Assembly: GCF_014356525.2 (NCBI RefSeq) | Contig: NC_052505.1 | Span: 10,604,171 to 10,668,170, forward strand | Reading direction: 5' to 3' | Length of the DNA: 64,000 nucleotides | Origin: Nilaparvata lugens | Taxonomy: Eukaryota > Arthropoda > Insecta > Hemiptera > Delphacidae | Shown: positions 11,779-23,672 of the stretch, piece by piece | How positions within the stretch are numbered: position 1 is the first letter of the stretch | Layout of the letters: every line of letters starts with the position of its first letter | Notes under the pieces: generated by a model | What the model saw: only the letters and a program-made list of their open reading frames with translations | Told to the model about the DNA's origin: nothing | Database searches by the model: none | Position numbers and translations under genes: made by a program

Positions 11779-12157
11779 GTGAGCAAATTGTAATTCAAGT
11801 CGGAGAAATGTTTCTCTTGGCATCTTAGAACCTCGCTATTAGGTTACATGATCCGGTTTTGTGAGCGGGAATATTTGCAGAGAACTGGCGAGATTCGTGA
11901 GATTTGAAACTGGATGGTTGCCTGAAATTGATTTTAAAAGTTTCGACCTCAACCGAGTCCGATTAGAGCAGAACTTGAAAAATTCTTTCGCCGTTAGAAC
12001 AGGAACTAAAGTACCCGAGAGTATCTAGTTACAGTAATTTACTTCTCAAATTGTAAATTCTACCTTTTCTTAATAAGAATATCCATTTTAATTATAGATT
12101 GATTGATGATGATTGTGGTGAGGCTTCGATGAATATTGAAAATAACTATTATAAAAC

Positions 12158-12416
12158 GAAAATCCAAAGTTGAATACTGTGAACACCCGTGAAGACTTCT
12201 GCTACTGCAGATATTGACAACAGGGTCAACAGCTAAAATTATTTGCCAGCCCGGGGATTATAATTCTTGGATTACTAGCTCTCATCGACTATTAGCTTAT
12301 GATTATTATTATTAGCTCTCATAAAATTTCTAAACCTAGCTGTTGACCCAGTTGTCGATATTTTTGCACTAGCAGAAGCCCTCGGGGTGGTTCACCGCAT
12401 TCAACTTTGGATTTTC
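12158..12416. repeat. Head-to-head SINE pair forming an inverted repeat
   Basis: The arms at 12,158-12,234 and 12,338-12,416 are inverted copies of one sequence, with about 103 bp between them. Both match the 3' body of the SINE at 29,468-29,723, including CTGCTACTGCAGA-like and AGCTGTTGACCC-like phrases. The left copy runs on to TTGCCAGCCCGGGGA, the edge of a tRNA-type box B, and then stops. The two copies therefore meet near their 5' ends. The RNA of either strand would form a hairpin of nearly 80 bp. Confidence 0.8.
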
Positions 12417-13445
12417 TTTCAATAATAATTATCTATCAATTAACATTTGAATAACTGCAATGTCTCATCGATTTTCATCTGTCTATTAAAACTTGAAATT
12501 CAATCTTAGCCATTATTATTCGAAATATACACATTCAAATCCACTTAATACTACTAACACCACATCCAAATACAATATCTTAAATAAAAATATAAATCTG
12601 ATTACCCTTTTTGAATTATCTTGTCACGACATGTTTCGGCTACTGACAGAATAATTTAAAATGTGTATTCAAATTTATATTTTCATTTATATTCAAAAGT
12701 AGCCTCAAAGAAAAGAAAGACAATATCTAAACTCTACTTCCCTCACCAGTTCCATGGAGATTATTCGCCAACCCGGTTCTTGCAGTATGTTCTTAGTTAA
12801 ATAATAAATTATACAATAAATTATAGTGATGGCCATAGTAGTAGTGTATGTTCATTTTTTACGTACATTCCAATGTACCGTAATGGAGATTGATCTATAG
12901 AATATTTTCACAGTGACAGCTTATATTTCATTCAAAGAATGATGAAATAGAGATTATGACGTCAAACAGACTAACCAGAATCAGTGAACGTCAATCCTGA
13001 CATTTCATCATACAGTTTTATTTTTGTACCGGAGCTTTACAGGGCTTTTATTTGTACTAATTGTGATATTGATTTCAATGAACATGCAAGTGCAGCCTCG
13101 ATAAATGAATTCTATGTATCAGCTACATGAGATATTAATATCATCCTATCAATGTAATCATCCATATAATCATAAAAGCCTATTATCCTGGTGGTAATCG
13201 CGAGACGCAGACAAATCCAATCAACACAGAGAACAGTTTCATGCATTGAGTTTTCAATAATACAAACTGTATTGTTATTGTTAGATGGTTGTTCATGTTA
13301 CTCCAATATGATTCTACTAGAAATAGATACGGGATGGTATCAAATAATATTGATTCCAATGTTGGGAGAACTGTGCAGTAATTGAATTGAACCACATGCA
13401 GATGTCTTCCAATACACGAGTGTAACATTCTAAGGCTCTTCTTAG

Positions 13446-13482
13446 TTTAAATTAGTTTGCGAGAAGTTTTTGGACGAACCTG
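13446..13482 (+). CDS. Candidate 37-nt internal exon
   Basis: A pyrimidine-rich acceptor (GGCTCTTCTTAG) is followed by 37 bases that read FKLVCEKFLDEP in one frame. They end at CCTG with a near-consensus donor GTAAGTAG at 13,483. The exon would end one base into a codon. That is compatible with an exon starting at 16,172, where the joined frame stays open for 40 more codons. The second copy (47,448-47,484) is identical. I do not recognise the protein. Short exon-like runs with good splice sites also arise by chance in AT-rich DNA, so this stays a candidate. Confidence 0.3.
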
Positions 13483-16171
13483 GTAAGTAGTACAGGAGAG
13501 GAAGAGAGGCAGTTCAATTAGAAGCAAAAGCAAATGAGACAGAGCAGAATGGCGGTTATGGCTGTTGGGACTAATTTGCATATTCTCCACTAATGTAATG
13601 TATTCTCGTGCCGTTTCCATTATGAAATCGTGCAGTCAGAAGTTGGGTTAAGTGTGTGGAGTGATTTTTCACCGCCGCTCATTTAGTGCACACTGTCTGC
13701 TGTTCTGTCAGGGGTTGAGGCTGTGAATCAATGAACATCATTAACCTCTTGGAAATTGAATCTATTTGTATCTGAGAAACATGCAAAGTGCGAGTTTCCA
13801 CCATTAACTTCTCTTAATTATCTTGAGTCTAGAAGGTAATTGGATTTGAGGAGTATTGAACTTTGCACCATGTGCATCGATCTTAGGTTCATTTTATATG
13901 GTAATATTGTTTCATTGCGATCTTAAAAGGGCGATCAATACTGGGAAAAATTGTAGACAAAATACAATTCGGGAAGTCTATACATCTATTAGGGAGTCTT
14001 TTCATTATATAGACGAATTCATGTTCAAGTGTATAAGTATGATTTTTGAGTGTTGACAAGTATAATTTACTTCTTATAAATTGTAATTATTCCTCATAAA
14101 ATATCATTTTTGACTGTCATTTGATTTTATTCATCTGTTCTATAATAAAGTCCATATTTAACGTCTCTCCAACGGTATTCATTGTTGTATACGTTTGATG
14201 AAAGTTGGAATCATTATTACTAAATTATTAATACTAGAAAAGAAAATATCATCATCATCATTAACTTGATTCACAATGTTCTCATACCTATCAATATTTT
14301 TACAGTGCCCTTGACTCATCAAAATTTTAAATTGTAATTTGTTTTTCCCATAATTTCTTGTGTGATCCAGACCATCAGCGAGTCAATTAGTTTTGGTTGA
14401 CTATAGTGAATAATATAAGCTCAATTTCACATCAATTTGAAGCCAATCAACATTTAATTCCGCAATATTTGAAGAATAGACGATCAGTCATTTTTCTGAA
14501 ATCAAATTTCCATCAGATCGTTCATTAATCATAATAGTATCGACTTCAGTCATCACTTTTGGCGGCCACATTAATTTCGCTTATCATTGAATCGCTATCG
14601 CAGAAGTCCACCGAATTAAGAGCTCCGCAATTTTTGTTTGCAATTGATGTTAATTGAAGTTTCAAATCCAATTCGGAGCGATTGCCGCAAATTTAGTGTC
14701 AAAAGTGACAGGATACGTGGGCGAATCAATGCTATGGAGATGAGCTGTACATAATTCAATCGGGTCCGATTCGAAAGAGCAAAAACCGCAGAGCAGATAC
14801 ACACATGGTCGGTCGCCTCCGCTATCAGCTCGACCTGATTGAATTCTGATTCTGCTCCGTGGATGCTGTTTGATGAATTACTGCGATCGGTCCATCATAC
14901 CCGGCAAAAGGCTCCACTTCATATCTGCGACAGATTGTGCATCATGGTAACCCGATTACCTGGGTTATTCGCCAAGATTGGCACACCTTCCATACCCCTC
15001 CAGATTGGAGCACCACTGAAAAAATGACTCTTTCAAATATTCAACTGCTACCCACGTTGAAACTGCAAGAGAGAGACAACGTGATAGTTTATGGTCACTT
15101 CGTCATTGCATCTATCGATCTCTGCACACCAAATCTTTCATAAAAAATGCTTCTATCACAGTGAAATATTTTGATGCATGTTGTCCGTTCTTTCATGTGA
15201 ATCACCTGCAACCTGCATACCTGAACTATATTGATAACCTCTTTATTCCAGTTCCCAGTTTGTTCAGATTACAGTCAAATAAAATCTTATAGACTCTAAC
15301 AAAATCATAATTCTGATTGACTGCTCATATACACCTCTATTATACACCTCTGAGTTTCTATAGTGAATGTGGAGAACAACATTATTTTTGATTGTATGAT
15401 GGGGAAAAATTGGATGTTTTTCAAGCATGTTGCACTCCCACTTTAAAAAAATGTCACAATTACTTACGCCTCGGACTAGAACATAACACCTTTCACACTA
15501 TTATTCCGTAGATGCGCTTATAAAAACTGATTCTCTATTCGAATAGCTAAGGATATCATCAGTCCATACAGACAGTTATTATTGGTTTGATAATTATGGA
15601 ATAATTATATTAATTATGGAATGATCAATATAACAGTTAAATATAACAGAATAAATATAACAGTTATAATTATGGAATGATGAGGATACTTTGGATTGAA
15701 TAAACTGAAACTGGGACTGTTCACGATATAAATTTACATGGTAATCGTCAAACGTAAAGTAAATTATCAATGAAGATTATGAATATTAATAAACCAATAA
15801 TTATCAATAAATCTTATATATTTCACATGTGAGACTCACATAATTTATCAAGTCCAAGAATACACAGTATTGGAATCAGTGAAATATTATCATTTAAATT
15901 ATACTTTCTAAGGATTGGAGTGCGAAAATACCCATTAATAAAAAGCTGTATCAGGTTTAATCAAACTCTCTGGGAATATGTGAGTGATTTAATAATAAAG
16001 TATGAGGTTGAAGTAGTAACTTCTAACTGACCTATTTCGCTTCCAACTCATTCTCTCATCTCAAGAAGGGAATAAATTGGCAGCAATTTTTCCTCTCAAC
16101 AAATTGGATCATGCTCGGAAAAGATTGTCGCTTGCGAATCGATCCAATATTTCTTCGTTAGGTTTTCGTAG
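13483..16171. other. Unannotated interior of the duplicated block
   Basis: No recognised family. A moderately GC-richer area at 14,560-15,140 carries overlapping frames of 62-68 codons on both strands, none of which I recognise. If the exon candidates are real, this is an intron. Confidence 0.45.
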
Positions 16172-16292
16172 CCCAACTTGGATTCAACGATCATAATGTG
16201 GAAACCATCGAGTCTGTAATGGATGCCAAATCCTTGCAATATTTCAAGAAAGATGATCCCATTGTTCCTATGCAAGCAAATGTTGGCTCAAG
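16172..16292 (+). CDS. Candidate internal coding exon
   Basis: The stretch after TTTTCGTAG (acceptor AG at 16,170-16,171) reads QLGFNDHNVETIESVMDAKS and on without a stop to TCAAG at 16,292, where GTATTT offers a donor. An alternative acceptor is TTCTTCGTTAG, starting the exon at 16,162 in the same frame. Amino-acid composition looks protein-like, with few of the Lys/Asn/Ile runs typical of chance frames here. The upstream in-frame codon is TAG, so the frame exists only if spliced. The exon ends two bases into a codon, and a continuation at 19,214 would keep the frame open for about 33 codons. The second copy is identical. Protein family unknown. Confidence 0.35.
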
Positions 16293-16690
16293 GTATTTCT
16301 TGTGAATATGTTCTATTGCAGACGACGAATAAATAATACAAATCATCTGCTGTTCTTTCAACATATTCTTGTGTAAGCTTTAAAATATTGAGCATCTTGA
16401 CTACTAGTAGTTCTGTGAACAGTAGACCGCACGCAGTTATAAACCGCAGCCTCCTCTTATACTGTCCATCAGAGTAAATCCTGTGTGTATGTCGTGTCGC
16501 CGAGATATCGGTGTGAAAACGGCTAATGGCTGTTAGGGTTGGTGTATCAAAAATGCTAACATCAAAAGCCAATCTCCTTCAAGACATACTGTCAACAGGA
16601 CAGCCCGAGTTCAAAGCAGAGAAAGTTCAAGAGACAATACTATGTTATTTCAATTATTAATTGCATGCGTTATTGCACGTAATCAGTAAT

Positions 16691-16760
16691 TCATTCATTT
16701 ATTCATTCACAGTGGAGACAACGGGCTTCCCCAAATATGTCTCCTTAACAATAAAAATTG
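16691..16760 (-). mobile_element. LINE 3'-end relic
   Basis: On the minus strand this ends in a simple (AATGAATA)-like tail preceded by a stem, GGAGACA pairing with TGTCTCC (16,714-16,744). A hairpin followed by a short tandem-repeat tail is characteristic of the 3' ends of Jockey/CR1-type LINEs. No coding part is joined to it. The same relic is present in copy 2 near 50,695-50,765. Confidence 0.5.
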
Positions 16761-19213
16761 TACAGATACAAATGAGAGAATAAAAATAATACGAACATAT
16801 GCAATAATAAATGATACAAACAACAAAAATACCACCTAATTCTGAAATGGAAAATACAAAGATTTCAAATACTTATGAAAAAAGTAAAAATAAAACACAT
16901 TGAGAATTCAAAATTCCAAAACTTATAAAAATTGAAGAATATAATAACAAATGATGAACAAAAATTTTATCAATAGAATAAATAACATTTATAACTGAAC
17001 GACGTCCCAAACCATAAGCACATCCACACTGATACACCAACTATTTATTAGATCAGATCATGCATACACAAGATATAATTATTATCATATAAGGATTCCC
17101 GGAATATAGCGCGAGAAAACCAGAAGACATCCAGGCGCCCAGTGAAGCTGTTATAAGTTATTTGCATTCTATTTAACAGTGCATAAAATTGCATTCAATG
17201 AGGCATGCAATAAAGCATGCAATTTATAGTCTACACAGCAGCTGATTTTTTATCAAGTTACATTGAAATATTGAATTGCATGCGATTTATAATCCACTCG
17301 ACAGCTAATTTCTATAATCTATAGTCTGATTTTCACTCCAATATTGGCGTATGAAGGAGGCTCCTTTTCCCTTTTATATTATCCTTGAAATGCAAAATTT
17401 CCAAAAACCTTGTATATATGTCGACGCGCAATTTAAAAAGTAACATACCTGTCAAATGTCATGAAAATCTATTACCGCGTTTCGCCATAAATGCGCAACA
17501 TATAAGCATATAAACATTAAGAGAAATGCCAAACCGTCGACTTGAATCTTGGACCTCACTTCGCTCGGTCAATTAAAGTATTGTCTGTTGGTTATGTTCG
17601 CAACATTTGCGAATATCTGATTTATCTTGAGTTCATCTCGACTTTCACTCGACTCCAGGTGCGGAAATAATCATACACTCATACAGAGATTAATAATTTC
17701 TGACATAACGTGATATACTATAAAATCAATAAGAATATGCAGGAACATAGAGTACAGACTGCGGGTGGAAAGTTTTCTAATATCTTGCTTTGAACCATAG
17801 CTGAGAACTCAGACAATTCACAACTCAACATATGTTTGGAATCTGTGATGCTGTATTGATTTCAAAGGGGGGAATTCACAGAGATTAAATTGCATTCCGA
17901 AAGTATTCCCAAAGACACGTGGATTCAGAGCATCGCATTGAAACTGGTAGCTAGTCTAACCACAACAAAAATCACAGCTCCTTTGAGTTTGTTATTCAGT
18001 CGAGAATTGGTGGGCGTGAGTTTGAGAACATCAAATGGGAAGAGGTGTAAGAGATTCTCTTAGTTGAGCCACAGTTATGCACGATCAGACTAAAACGCGA
18101 ACTGCGTTCTGCAAGCAAGTGAGCATTTCAGACCGCAATGCGAAACGCTTTCCACTCAAATCCACTTTGTAGGACACTTTGGTCTGTCTGCTTTCAATGT
18201 AACCAGGTGCTAGATGCTGATATAACTTATGGTGAGAGGCTACTGAATATGAATATGAGAGGATTGAATCAACATGATTACTTCCATGTTGATATATAGT
18301 TGATGGATAGTTTGCTTCCATGTTGAACTGCTCTCTCAATGTTTGGACATTGTCAGCACAACAAAATGGACTACAATTTCAGCTCCGACAATTCTCCTTA
18401 AAGTTCGAGACTATACAACAAACTTCTTGTATAATTCAATAATTTGATGAGATTGGGAAGAGAAAGAGATGTGTGAGAATTAAATTATCATCCAATACAT
18501 GAACTACGAGTACATGGGGTTGATTATTAAAAATAATGGAAGAAAATTCTCACTAAAAAAAAAACGAAAAAAAAAGAGTGGATGTGGATAATTTACACAA
18601 GTGAACCATAACTACTATTATTTTTCACTGTTTCCCCTGTTTATTCTTGTTACCAAGGCCTGGTTTCCCTTTTCCAATGATGGATGGTCTATGTAGGATG
18701 ATGTATAATGGAAACATTAATGATAAAGCATAATTTCCAGTCTATTCTCTTCTTTCTATGATTATATGTTCATTTTATTGATGGATAGATGAATAAGTAA
18801 TTGCTTCATATCCTTTATATAATATACATTGTCACAATGCCACAAAGCCCATGGTTTTTTATATTTGTAACATCTTATTGTGTTTTATTTGTTTCGTAAT
18901 TCTTTGCAATTTTGTTTTGTCTTGTTTTGTGTGTTTTTAATAATAAATTGAATTGAAAAAATAATAATATGTTATAATACGGAGCCTGGTCGATGTCTCC
19001 TTTTTCAATAGAAATCGAAACTCTCAGCGCCAGCAACTCTGAAAAGTGAAGTTTAGTCAACATGTTTCATCATGTCCAACTCAACTGACAAGATTGTAGC
19101 TACCTGTGCGAACTTTGTCTTGCATTGAACCATTAATGAGAAGCTACTTTTGTGACCACTACGGCTGCAGCATCTCACGAGAACTGTCAAACTAGTTGTT
19201 TGATTCCTGCAGG
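16761..19213. other. Unannotated interior of the duplicated block
   Basis: No recognised gene. There is a short imperfect tandem repeat around GCATGC (17,213 and 17,279, about 66 bp apart) and A- and T-rich runs near 18,555-18,575. Confidence 0.45.
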
Positions 19214-19388
19214 AATGCTTCTCAACTAAACCACAATGAATGGAGGTGGAGCGTTACGAAAAGTCACTTTGCGTTCCCTCTGGATTCCACAAACATTATT
19301 AACAGTGTCCACTGACCGGAATCCTATAGAATACTATACTCCACCATGTGAGAAGTTCGACAAAAGTTTCAAAACAGAGATGACAGCA
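19214..19388 (+). CDS. Candidate exon with a well-placed ATG
   Basis: TTTGATTCCTGCAG gives a strong acceptor at 19,213 and GCAG|GTGGGT a fair donor at 19,389. Two frames are of interest. One opens at ATG 19,236 in the context ACCACAATGAAT and stays open past the donor (MNGGGALRKVTLRSLW...). The other would continue the frame of 16,172-16,292 and reads NASQLNHNEWRWSVTKSHF before a TGA at about 19,313. They cannot both be right, and neither product is recognised. In copy 2 one substitution changes Pro to Arg in the first frame. Confidence 0.22.
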
Positions 19389-19722
19389 GGTGGGTTGAAT
19401 ATTCACTTAGACACTCCCCTAGCCTATAACCTCAGCACTGTGACATATTTCATTGTTTGATTCTTCAAATCAAATGATATCAACAAATCAAGTTCAAAAG
19501 TCCTGTTCTGTTAAGTTCTACATGAAAAACGTTGTAGGCCAAGCTGTAGGTGGATAAAAGTTGTAACGTTTCAGCTTTTGTCAGACTTCATTCTGAATCA
19601 GAATCTGTTTGAAAGGTATTTTTGACGTGGCACAATAAAACAAAGCTCTCCATGGCAACCAAAATGGAGACATAACATCACCGATAAAACCGTCAACCCT
19701 CAAGAATACTTCCATTGAAGTA

Positions 19723-19774
19723 TTTATTATAAACATTTATTATAAACATTCATTATAAACATTCATTATAAACA
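19723..19774. repeat. 13-bp minisatellite, four units
   Basis: Four units of (T)T(T/C)ATTATAAACA lie between CCATTGAA and TTCAATGG, which can pair. The second copy has only two units (53,726-53,751), so the array length differs between the two copies. Confidence 0.9.
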
Positions 19775-20461
19775 TTCAATGGAGGAACAAAAGACATCAG
19801 TAGATCTTAACAGTAAAACTGTTGAGTAAGTTATCACTGTATCGACCTTAATCTTGGATGTTGAATTTTTCTTAATTGATAAAATTGGAATAGGAAACTC
19901 TCATAGAGAGTCTGCGATACTGACTGTGGTGCTCACTAGAAATCTCATCATCTTATCCATACATTCTCAGTAGATGGCATCAAATCAGTTCCAGTAGAGT
20001 CAATGAAAAACCTCTTGATTGATAAACCCTTAAGGTGTCAGAAGAAGAAATATAAGTCTAGAGGTGCGAACAGAACTAGTGGGTAGTGGTGTAAAATTCG
20101 GTTTTGATCGATTCCACTAATCAGCTGTTTGATGATCAAACATTTGAATGTCATAGTGCTGAACGGAAATCGAGAGTGTGAACCGTACTGTTCACTCCTA
20201 TGCTTCACTATTTTGTGTTTGTGCTGGATGAATGTCGATCGCAAGCGCGACCTGAACTGAAAGATGAACCGTTCTATTTGTACCCTAGAAATACAAAATA
20301 CTAGTAGTACGCATATGTTTGAGACTACATGTTTGCATCATATACAAATCACAATGTGAGCGGTGGAGAGTATTATGAACATCATTTCCATAGAACAAGA
20401 ACAATAATGGATCATGATCATTGAACAAAGTCATTTTGGAACAAAGGGAGCACTAAAATCT

Positions 20462-20738
20462 TTACAGTTGATCGTAATCCTTTTGCCTTGTCTCGACGCG
20501 GCAATGACTCATGAGTACGGGCTTTAAACCCGATTTAATGCCACGTCTTTGGCTGCTCTCCGGTACCAAGGGAGTGATATTGCCACTAAATCCTTGTGAA
20601 TCACCAATAGCAGTGTACTTTGGTGGCGTATCGTGCATTAATTTCTGGGACAGACTAATTGAGTGGTGTGCATTTAAAACTCCAAGTACACCGCACATAC
20701 AAGATGTGCGCGCTGCTCTCAAACAGCCCAGGCCATAA
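20462..20738. other. Stretch open on both strands
   Basis: The minus strand is open for 86 codons (20,722 down to 20,462, containing MCGVLGVLNAHHS and PPKYTAIGDSQGFSG). The plus strand is open for 75 codons (20,511-20,738, containing LWLLSGTKGVILPLNP and DRLIEWCAFKTP). Composition is less AT-rich than the surroundings. I recognise neither product. The copies differ by one base here, and that base creates an in-frame ATG on the minus strand of copy 2. It could be an exon, an old retroposed fragment or chance. Confidence 0.3.
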
Positions 20739-22259
20739 TCTAGCGCATTAAACTGCAGTCAAGCCCACGCTGAAGCCAATTTTATGAGCACCAAATCAAT
20801 ATTATGATATTATGAGCAGGTTTATGGCGCCTGATTTCAAACGAATCGATATTTATCGCTATAATATTGAATCTATAACTTTATCGACATATGATTTTCA
20901 GCAAGATATGATCAAAATTATAATATCATGAGAAAATCTAAAGCGTCTGATTCATATCCTTGAAACAAATAAATATTCATTGGTATAATATTCGAATTTT
21001 ATTATTCTATTGATTGAATTATTTTCAGCAAGATATGAGCACAGAAGTTAAAGTACGACCTTCGATCCGCATAAAAGTTTTGTATAGTTCACGAAGAACT
21101 AGCATGCTTAGAAATTCCTCTGAGAGCCATACTTCTAATATGGCTCTTATACTTTACGGGTCAAAGTTAGAAATCGAACGAAACTGGATTTGGAGCCAAT
21201 CATAGGCAAGCTGAATTTTGTTGTGCCACATTTCACAATCTTATTTCATCGAATAACTGAATTCACTTCACTTGATGTGTCTTCGTGCTTCATCGTAAGA
21301 AATAGAATAAAATGGATGATTTGGAAATTTGAAAATTTAAGAATGGAATGGAAATAGTTGAACATTCGACCCCAGATACTCAAATAATTACTATTTCTGA
21401 ATACTCATATTGATCCTATACTATATTTTCATTTCAAATCCAAGTCCTAGGTGATGAGTTTGCTATTAATAAGGCCTGCTAACGCCAAACCGAATCTTTG
21501 ATGTAGTCAATAGATTGATACAATTATCACATATACAACATGGTTGTCTGTGCTTGTATGTTTGGAGGAAGCATACCATACTGATTTCGATTCAAACATA
21601 CTCAACAGTCGTTTTTTCACACTTTGTGCAAACGTTTGTGCAATCATTGTGGGGCGCCGAAGGTAGCTTCAAGCTTGCTAGTGTTAAATATAATAAAAGG
21701 CATGTTTCAATATAATATAATAAAAGACATGTTTCAAGATTTAATATAGTATATGAATGCAACTGCCGATTTAAGACTCAAAATAGTCAAAATTAACATT
21801 GGTGTCCTGACCTTTTCTTATAGACCTTGACATGCATCAACACTCTCTAGCTTGAAGCTACCTAGAACGCTGTTCCACTATATTCACACCCTGATGCACA
21901 TGAAGGAGAATCAGTAATCGGATAGCTCTGATGATTTTGAACAGCGGAAAGTAGAATACTTATTCTGGAAAAGCAAACAAAATAATGAATCACAAATTTA
22001 TTTCCTGAATTAACATCCATGGAGAAATGAAAATTCAGTTTGGCAGGAGAACAGTTCAGTAGGCTGCTCATTCTGAAGTCGAAAACACAAGAATAAATCA
22101 AACATTTTCTGAATTGAGTGGAAACATACACCCATGGAAAGATAAAAATTCTGTTTGGCAGTAGATGTTTGTGCTTCTTGGAGCGGAGACGGCTCAGAAA
22201 TTAATCCTCAATTCTCGACATTTTAATACTGAAATTGGATGGTAATTGCGCAAAGTTCT

Positions 22260-22420
22260 CAAAGCGTTATGAAAGAGTTTCTTCCTCGCCCTTCATTGGC
22301 CTCTCTCTCTTTCTTTCCTCTCCCTTCATCGGCTCCTCTCTCTTCCTTTCCTCACCCTACATTGTCCTCTTTATAAGTACCTGCTGCCAACACAGATAGC
22401 TTTTATCTCCAGCTGATTAA
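22260..22420. other. Pyrimidine-rich tract with TATA-like element
   Basis: Runs of CT and TTTCCTCTCCC extend over about 100 bp and end at CTTTATAAGTAC. This could be a splice polypyrimidine region or a weak promoter for what follows. Only sequence composition supports it. Confidence 0.3.
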
Positions 22421-22533
22421 TCCGCTTGCAACTCTCATTATATCCGCAGGCCAAACAAGGAATGAACGCTATCCGCCTCTTTCTCCCTCGCTCTCTCTCT
22501 GTCTCACTAACAATCATCTTCCGTTTCATTCAG

Positions 22534-22734
22534 TATCATTATACAAATGACGATGTCAAGCTTCCAATCCATACAGTCTTCCATTCCACAAAAACTAATC
22601 TGATTGAGACGTACTACAAAGCTTACATCAGAACGCTAGCAGAGTTGATAGCTGATCACAAACCGACTCGAGCGAAGCTCCCAATTTGGAAGAATGAACG
22701 ACAGCTTTCTATTCTTCTAGAGCAAGAGTTTTGA
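22534..22734 (+). CDS. Candidate terminal coding exon
   Basis: A branch-point-like CACTAAC (22,504-22,510), a pyrimidine tract and TTTCATTCAG precede a 66-codon frame that begins YHYTNDDVKLPIHTVFHS and ends LEQEF before TGA. AATAAA follows three bases after the stop (22,737-22,742). That is the arrangement expected of a last exon with a very short 3' UTR. The frame also runs upstream to 22,426, but only through the pyrimidine tract. Copy 2 (56,503-56,703) preserves the frame but has six substitutions within 15 bases near the end, two of which change residues. I do not recognise the protein. Confidence 0.35.
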   Translation, partial: YHYTNDDVKLPIHTVFHSTKTNLIETYYKAYIRTLAELIADHKPTRAKLPIWKNERQLSILLEQEF

Positions 22735-23464
22735 AAAATAAAAAAGATTTTTGGGTATTTTCCCTATGAGAACAGTGTAAGCCTGTTATAATTGGCAAAT
22801 TACTTGGCTAATGAAGAATACATCTTCAATAGAATACTGTTCTCAAACTAATCCACTTGATGTTTGACGTTCGCTGATTAGTCTATGAAGTATATGACTG
22901 AATTACTCGTTGAATTTCAAATCAAATTGGACTTGGAAAGGAATTATATGCTTCAAGTTTAATCAACATCCACATACTCATTAGGCTGGTGTTGGATCAA
23001 ACGAACGAATGCTTGTTCTGAACAAAGAGTAATGAAAATTTGAACAGAGCTATTTTTAAAGTTCAATGGAAATAATTTATTATCTCTTATGTCGGGCTGT
23101 TTCTATGTGTTTTATGCTACAGAACTTGTTCTCCAACTCTATACTTGTTTGTTCCAACCCCAGCCTTTGAATCTAATCTATTCACTCCAAGATGATTACT
23201 ATACTCCAAAAAAATCTTATTAAAAATCAGTTGAATAGAATAAGTCAACCTATTACAAGGAAGACAGAAACTAGCCAATATTGATAATAATACTGAGGGT
23301 GATGCCCACATGAGCTCTTAGGCTTGTGCGTGGGTAATGATGATGTGAGAGGGATGATGAGAGATGACGACTACTTTTTAGGTAGTCGGGATCGACGGCC
23401 TATCGTTTCCTCCGAAAGACGGGGGGGGCGTATCTATGTGATTGTGCTGTGGTCAAAAACTTTT
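22735..23464. other. Unannotated stretch
   Basis: No recognised gene. Copy 2 carries an extra 38 bp at about 57,030-57,070 compared with this stretch. Confidence 0.45.
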
Positions 23465-23503
23465 GCCCCGGTCGAGATTCGAACTCTGGTACTCCAAGGA
23501 GCC
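23465..23503 (-). pseudogene. tRNA-like sequence with a 33-bp deletion
   Basis: On the minus strand this is the 3' half (box-B-like AGTTCGAATCTC) and the acceptor start of a 72-nt tRNA-like sequence that is intact at 57,474-57,545 in copy 2. The anticodon region and the D-arm end are missing here. Confidence 0.6.
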
Positions 23504-23672
23504 ACCCAAGGCTATTCATACAGGGCAGTCAATTGATTGATACCCATGTATTAAACTACTCAATAGAGATAGAATAATAAAAAATCGATGACAATTTTAG
23601 TCTCTATAAACTACCATAATTATTTACAGTATTTCTAATAAATATTATATAAATATCCATGTTTATCTATAA

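Larger units (their letters stand above)
9783..12130. other. Non-coding part of the duplicated block
   Basis: No recognised gene. It contains a short direct repeat (TTAGCCAGGAATCTTAT at about 10,396 and 10,439) and an 80-bp sequence at 10,990-11,070 that recurs at 42,200-42,290. A GC-richer stretch at 11,500-11,780 is listed separately. Confidence 0.5.

Noticed and set aside
14616..15143. Four overlapping frames of 62-68 codons on both strands
   Set aside because: They overlap each other, none is recognised, and sequence identity between the duplicated copies is too high to test coding constraint.
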